From NCBI GenBank assembly GCA_022705125.1, contig JAKJFB010000026.1:1-16264 (forward strand): a DNA stretch of 16,264 bases. The letters are read 5' to 3'. The notes beneath the pieces are model-generated. The model was not told where the DNA came from, ran no database searches, and was given only the letters and a program-made list of their open reading frames with translations. The stretch comes from Pseudomonadota bacterium. GTDB lineage: Bacteria; Pseudomonadota; Gammaproteobacteria; Pseudomonadales; UBA5518. Positions within the stretch are counted from its first letter, which is position 1. Every line of letters begins with the position of its first letter. Below are positions 13,619 to 16,264 of this stretch, one piece after another. The position numbers and the translations under genes were made by a program.

Positions 13619-14461
13619 ATGAGTGACAGACCCAATACCCGTAACATGGCGCTGTTCTGCGACTTCGAGAACGTGGCGCTCGGCGTGCGCGATGCCAAGT
13701 ACGCCGCCTTCGACATCCGCAAGGTGCTGGAACGGCTGTTGCTGAAGGGCAACATCGTGGTCAAGAAAGCCTACTGCGACTGGGAGCGGTACAAGGAGTT
13801 CAAGAAGGCGATGCACGAAGCCTCCTTCGAGCTGATCGAGATCCCGCACGTGCGCCAGTCGGGCAAGAACTCCGCGGACATCCGCATGGTGGTGGATGCG
13901 CTCGACCTCTGCTACACCAAGTCGCACGTCGACATGTTCGTGATCATCAGCGGCGACTCCGACTTCTCGCCGCTGGTGAGCAAGCTGCGCGAGAACAACA
14001 AGACCGTGATCGGCGTCGGCGTGAAGAGCTCCACCTCCGATTTGCTGATCGCCAACTGCGACGAGTTCATCTACTACGACGACCTCGCGCGTGAACCCGA
14101 GAACCAGCGCAAGCGTCGCAGCCGCCCGGCTGCGAAGAAGAGCGCCGCGCCCAGGGGCAAGGACGGCAAGGAGAAGGAGCCCGAGCTGCCGCCGGCCGAC
14201 GACAAAAGGCAGGAGGCGCTCGACCTGGTGATGGCGACCGTCGAGGACCTGTTCGAGGAGCGCGGACAGGAGGAGAAGGTCTGGGCCTCGATGGTCAAGC
14301 AGACGATCAAGCGCCGCAAGCCGGGTTTCAACGAGAGCTATCACGGCTTCCGCAGCTTCGGGCAGTTGCTGGAGGAGGCGCAGGCGCGGCATCTGCTCGA
14401 GCTCGAGCTCGACGAAAAATCGGGGGGCTACATCGTCAAGAGCTTCCAGTCCGAGGAGTGA
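13619..14461 (+). CDS. NYN (LabA/PIN-like) domain protein with C-terminal LOTUS/OST-HTH domain
   Basis: Predicted RNA-targeting protein of 280 residues. Residues 8-155 form an NYN nuclease domain of the LabA type with the acidic site intact: FCDFENV (Asp15, Asn18), SADIRMVVDAL (Asp87) and ISGDSDFSPLV (Asp113, Asp115). Such domains cleave RNA with metal ions. A basic, low-complexity linker (about 160-195, NQRKRRSRPAAKKSAAPRGK) leads to a LOTUS/OST-HTH-like winged helix (about 198-275; VWASMVKQTIKRRKPGFNES, FGQLLEEAQ, GGYIV), a fold known to bind RNA or G-quadruplexes in other proteins. ATG at 13619 has AGGA eight bases upstream. It starts 9 bases after the MscS-like pseudogene and may depend on its transcript. 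Its target RNA is unknown. Confidence 0.93.
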   Translation: MSDRPNTRNMALFCDFENVALGVRDAKYAAFDIRKVLERLLLKGNIVVKKAYCDWERYKEFKKAMHEASFELIEIPHVRQSGKNSADIRMVVDALDLCYTKSHVDMFVIISGDSDFSPLVSKLRENNKTVIGVGVKSSTSDLLIANCDEFIYYDDLAREPENQRKRRSRPAAKKSAAPRGKDGKEKEPELPPADDKRQEALDLVMATVEDLFEERGQEEKVWASMVKQTIKRRKPGFNESYHGFRSFGQLLEEAQARHLLELELDEKSGGYIVKSFQSEE

Positions 14462-14464
14462 GCA

Positions 14465-14480
14465 GCAGCGCGCGCGCTGC
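14465..14480. terminator. 16-base perfect palindrome between convergent genes
   Basis: GCAGCGCGCGCGCTGC is its own reverse complement and lies in the 24 bases between the NYN gene and the convergent MAPEG gene. As a hairpin it gives six GC-rich pairs and a four-base loop. There is no T-run, so a role as bidirectional terminator is only possible. Confidence 0.35.
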
Positions 14481-14485
14481 AACGC

Positions 14486-14893
14486 TCATGCGCCGTACAG
14501 CAGGACGACCCAGTACACGGCAATGCCCATCTGTACTGCGAAGGCCGAGAACCGTGCAGTCACCGCGACCCGCGAGGTCGACGCCAGGTGAATGAGCGAC
14601 TGGGTGATGCGCGCCGCAAGCAGCAGACAAGCCAGCGGATCCGTGATGTGCGTCTTGCCGGCCACGACCGCGATGAGCAGCAGTCCGCCGAATATCGGCA
14701 GACCCTCGAGGCAGTTTGCGTGTGCGCGTGCCAGGCGCTGCATGAAAGGCGACAGGTTGGAGTTCCCGGGATTGAAGTCGTTCGCGGGGACGGCCCCCGT
14801 CAGGACGAGCCCGGAGCGGATGGCCTCCATGAGCACGAGCAGGAACAGGGTCCAGGCGATGAAGCCGAGCAAGGCGAGCAGGGAGGTTGGCAT
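14486..14893 (-). CDS. MAPEG family membrane protein
   Basis: Integral membrane protein of 135 residues in the MAPEG family (eicosanoid and glutathione metabolism), with four predicted transmembrane helices at about 5-30, 64-79, 84-104 and 113-134. The family signature is clear: RLARAHANCLEGLPIFGG (53-70), with Arg56, His58, Asn60 and Glu63, and AARITQSLIHLAS (93-105). Bacterial members are often of unknown activity; some have glutathione transferase or peroxidase activity. The start ATG at 14893 has GGAG about 10 bases upstream and begins directly with the first helix; the frame stays open to 15178 without a better start. It is convergent with the NYN gene and divergent from the chimeric pseudogene. 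Confidence 0.93.
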   Translation of the reverse strand: MPTSLLALLGFIAWTLFLLVLMEAIRSGLVLTGAVPANDFNPGNSNLSPFMQRLARAHANCLEGLPIFGGLLLIAVVAGKTHITDPLACLLLAARITQSLIHLASTSRVAVTARFSAFAVQMGIAVYWVVLLYGA

Positions 14894-14995
14894 GGGCGGA
14901 TCGCTCCGGGCTGAAGGGTTGCCCCGTGCATAGAATGCTGCATGGTACCCGGGCAGGCCACGGGACGGCGATGGAGCGCATGAGCACCCTGTAAC

Positions 14996-15022
14996 TTGCC
15001 GGTGCGCAGCTCGCTGCGGCAA
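14996..15022 (+). promoter_or_regulatory. small stem-loop upstream of the chimeric gene
   Basis: TTGC (14996-14999) pairs with GCAA (15019-15022), and CGCAG (15005-15009) with CTGCG (15014-15018) around a CTCG loop, leaving a five-base bulge. It lies 34 bases upstream of the ATG at 15057, so it could be an operator or leader hairpin. The short arms mean chance is a fair alternative. Confidence 0.3.
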
Positions 15023-15056
15023 TCTCGCCGGCGCTATCGGACCTGGAGACCACACC

Positions 15057-16126
15057 ATGAGCCTGAGGATCACCCGCCTGAACGGCACGCTCGGCGCGCG
15101 CGTCGAAGGTATCGATTTTGCCGCCGGCCTCGGCGCGGACCTGTTCACCTCGCAGGAGATCCACAACGGCCTGATCATGCCGGTGTATTTCTACACGCTC
15201 GTCGAGCAGGCGCGCGCGAGCGCGGCGGGCCGCTCGACGGCACAGCAGCGCGCGCACAGCGCCGCGCTGATGGCTTCGTTCAGCGCGGTCGCGGCGGCCA
15301 ACCCCTACGCCCAGTTCGCCGGTGCGCAATCGGCGCAGGAGATCCTCGCCGCCGCGCCGATGACGCACCTCTACACCCGGCGCATGGTGGCGCAGGACGG
15401 CGTCAACCAGGCCGCGGCGTTGCTGATGACCAGTGTGGCCAAAGCACGCGAGCTCGGCATACCGCGTGATCGCTGGGTGTTCCTCCACGGCATGGCCGAG
15501 GGCGCGGAATGGATGCTGAGCGAGCGCCCCGACGTCGGCGAGGCCCCGGTTGCCGGCGCGGTGCTGGCGCGCGCCCTCGCGATGGCCGGGCGCAGCGTGG
15601 CCGACATCGGCCCGATCGACGTCTACAGCTGCTTCCCGTGCGCCATCAGCGTCATTGCGCAACACCTGGGCCTGCCCGACGACGGCAGCCGCGCGCTGAC
15701 GCTGACCGGAGGCTTGCCGTACTTCGGCGGTCCGGGCAACAACTACTCCATGCACGGCATCGCCGAGATGGTGTGGCGACTGCGCCGCGAGCCCGAGGCA
15801 TTCGGCCTGGTGACGGCCAACGGCGGCATGCTGTCGAAGCATGCCGCCGGCATCTACTCGTGCCGGCCCAGCATCGTGGACTGGAGCCGCGCCGACACCG
15901 CGGTCGACGGGCAGGGGTTTGCGCGCCGCTGCAGGCGGTGGTGATCGGGGAGACGGATGCCGGGGAACGCTTCGTGGCCTGCTCCGCCCCCGGCGATGCG
16001 GCCACCGTGCACGCGATGCTCGGGCGCGACTGCACCGGCCATGGTGTGCGGGTGCGCCCGGGCAACGGCGAGACCCGGCATTTCACGCTGGAGCAGGACG
16101 CGCGAAGCACCACTGTCGAGAGGTAA
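15057..16126 (+). pseudogene. chimeric pseudogene: TauD/TfdA N-terminus fused to thiolase-like C-terminus, then frameshifted
   Basis: Residues 1-39 (MSLRITRLNGTLGARVEGID, GADLFTSQEIHNGL) match the N-terminus of Fe(II)/2-oxoglutarate dioxygenases of the TauD/TfdA family. At residue 40-41 the sequence switches to the middle of an acetyl-CoA acetyltransferase (thiolase-like, SCP-x related): MPVYFYTLVEQA (41-52), DGVNQAAALLMTSVAKAREL (114-133), RWVFLHG (139-145), YSCFP (190-194), GGLPYFGGPGNNYSMH (218-233) and KHAAGIYSCRP (261-271). The thiolase N-terminus with its active cysteine region is absent, as are the dioxygenase catalytic residues. The frame ends at TGA 15944, but the thiolase C-terminal segment (VVIGETDAGERFVA from 15938, VRPGN) continues in another frame to TAA 16126. 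So there is a fusion near 15173 and a frameshift, probably with a short deletion, between about 15885 and 15938. The start has GGAG eight bases upstream. Confidence 0.85.
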
Positions 16127-16131
16127 GGACC

Positions 16132-16264
16132 ATGCAACGTGTCTCCAGTGCGGATGCCGGGATGCTGCACGCCGAAACCCCGGAGATGCCCATGCACACG
16201 ATGGGCGTACTGCTGCTCGAAAAGCCCGCGCATTCGCTCTACGACCGGCTGCGCCGCTCCCTGC
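16132..16264 (+). CDS. second WS/DGAT acyltransferase (partial, N-terminus only)
   Basis: The first 44 residues of a second wax ester synthase/diacylglycerol acyltransferase. The start MQRVSSADAGMLHAETPEMP followed by MHTMGVLLLEKP matches the family N-terminus, where a D-x-x-x-L and a PMH motif are typical; compare MQQLSGQDAMFLYGEMDNTP then MHIG in the complete copy at 3358-4872. ATG at 16132 has GAGAGG eight bases upstream, and it starts 5 bases after the pseudogene's terminal TAA. The catalytic HHxxxDG lies beyond the window. The two copies differ clearly, so they are not a recent duplication. Confidence 0.85.
   Translation, partial: MQRVSSADAGMLHAETPEMPMHTMGVLLLEKPAHSLYDRLRRSL

Noticed and set aside
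12998..14482. 494-codon minus-strand open frame
   Set aside because: It is antisense to the MscS remnant and the NYN-LOTUS gene, whose domains are unmistakable, and it has no recognisable motif.
14436..15842. 468-codon minus-strand open frame
   Set aside because: It covers the MAPEG gene in another frame and the antisense of the chimera; no domain is visible.

Overview
The window is GC-rich, densely coding bacterial chromosome. It reads as a gammaproteobacterium: PilU-type pilus ATPase, AqpZ, DUF2959 and DUF3565 proteins, a FATP-like acyl-CoA synthetase and two WS/DGAT wax ester/triacylglycerol synthases, a set common in lipid-storing aerobic or marine lineages. The lineage is an inference from gene content. 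No tRNA, rRNA, CRISPR array, integrase or transposase was seen. Most genes from 1 to 12.6 kb lie on the minus strand, and no gene-free gap exceeds 300 bases.

Region by region. (1) 1-1356, minus: a short-chain dehydrogenase followed by an alpha/beta hydrolase that runs off the left edge. (2) 1483-2058, plus: a DUF1993 protein, divergent from the dehydrogenase. (3) 2141-2271: a highly structured intergenic element with long inverted arms enclosing two hairpins, between convergent genes. (4) 2291-7948, minus: a pilU-like ATPase, a FATP-type acyl-CoA synthetase, a WS/DGAT acyltransferase and a 2-enoyl-thioester-reductase-like MDR gene cut by one in-frame TAG. (5) 8192-8878, minus: aquaporin Z followed by a 14-bp hairpin. 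(6) 8996-11478, minus: a tight run of VOC protein, yeast-type cytosine deaminase, 85-aa unknown, DUF2959 lipoprotein, 142-aa unknown and DUF3565 protein. (7) 11533-12637, minus: a secreted NTF2-like protein and a two-CBS-domain protein with a recognisable promoter. (8) 12825-14461, plus: a decayed MscS/cNMP channel gene and an intact NYN-LOTUS protein. (9) 14486-14893, minus: a MAPEG protein. (10) 15057-16264, plus: a chimeric pseudogene (TauD N-terminus joined to a thiolase-like C-terminus, then frameshifted) and the start of a second WS/DGAT.

The functional theme is lipid handling: fatty acid activation, acyl transfer to alcohol or diacylglycerol, a possible enoyl reductase, a hydrolase and a beta-ketothiolase remnant. 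The second theme is decay: three of about twenty genes are broken, by a nonsense codon, internal deletions with a frameshift, and a gene fusion with a frameshift. The least explained signal is the element at 2141-2271. Read on the minus strand, both of its inner hairpins carry GGGA in the loop, and one matches the CsrA/RsmA consensus at 11 of 12 positions as I recall that consensus.
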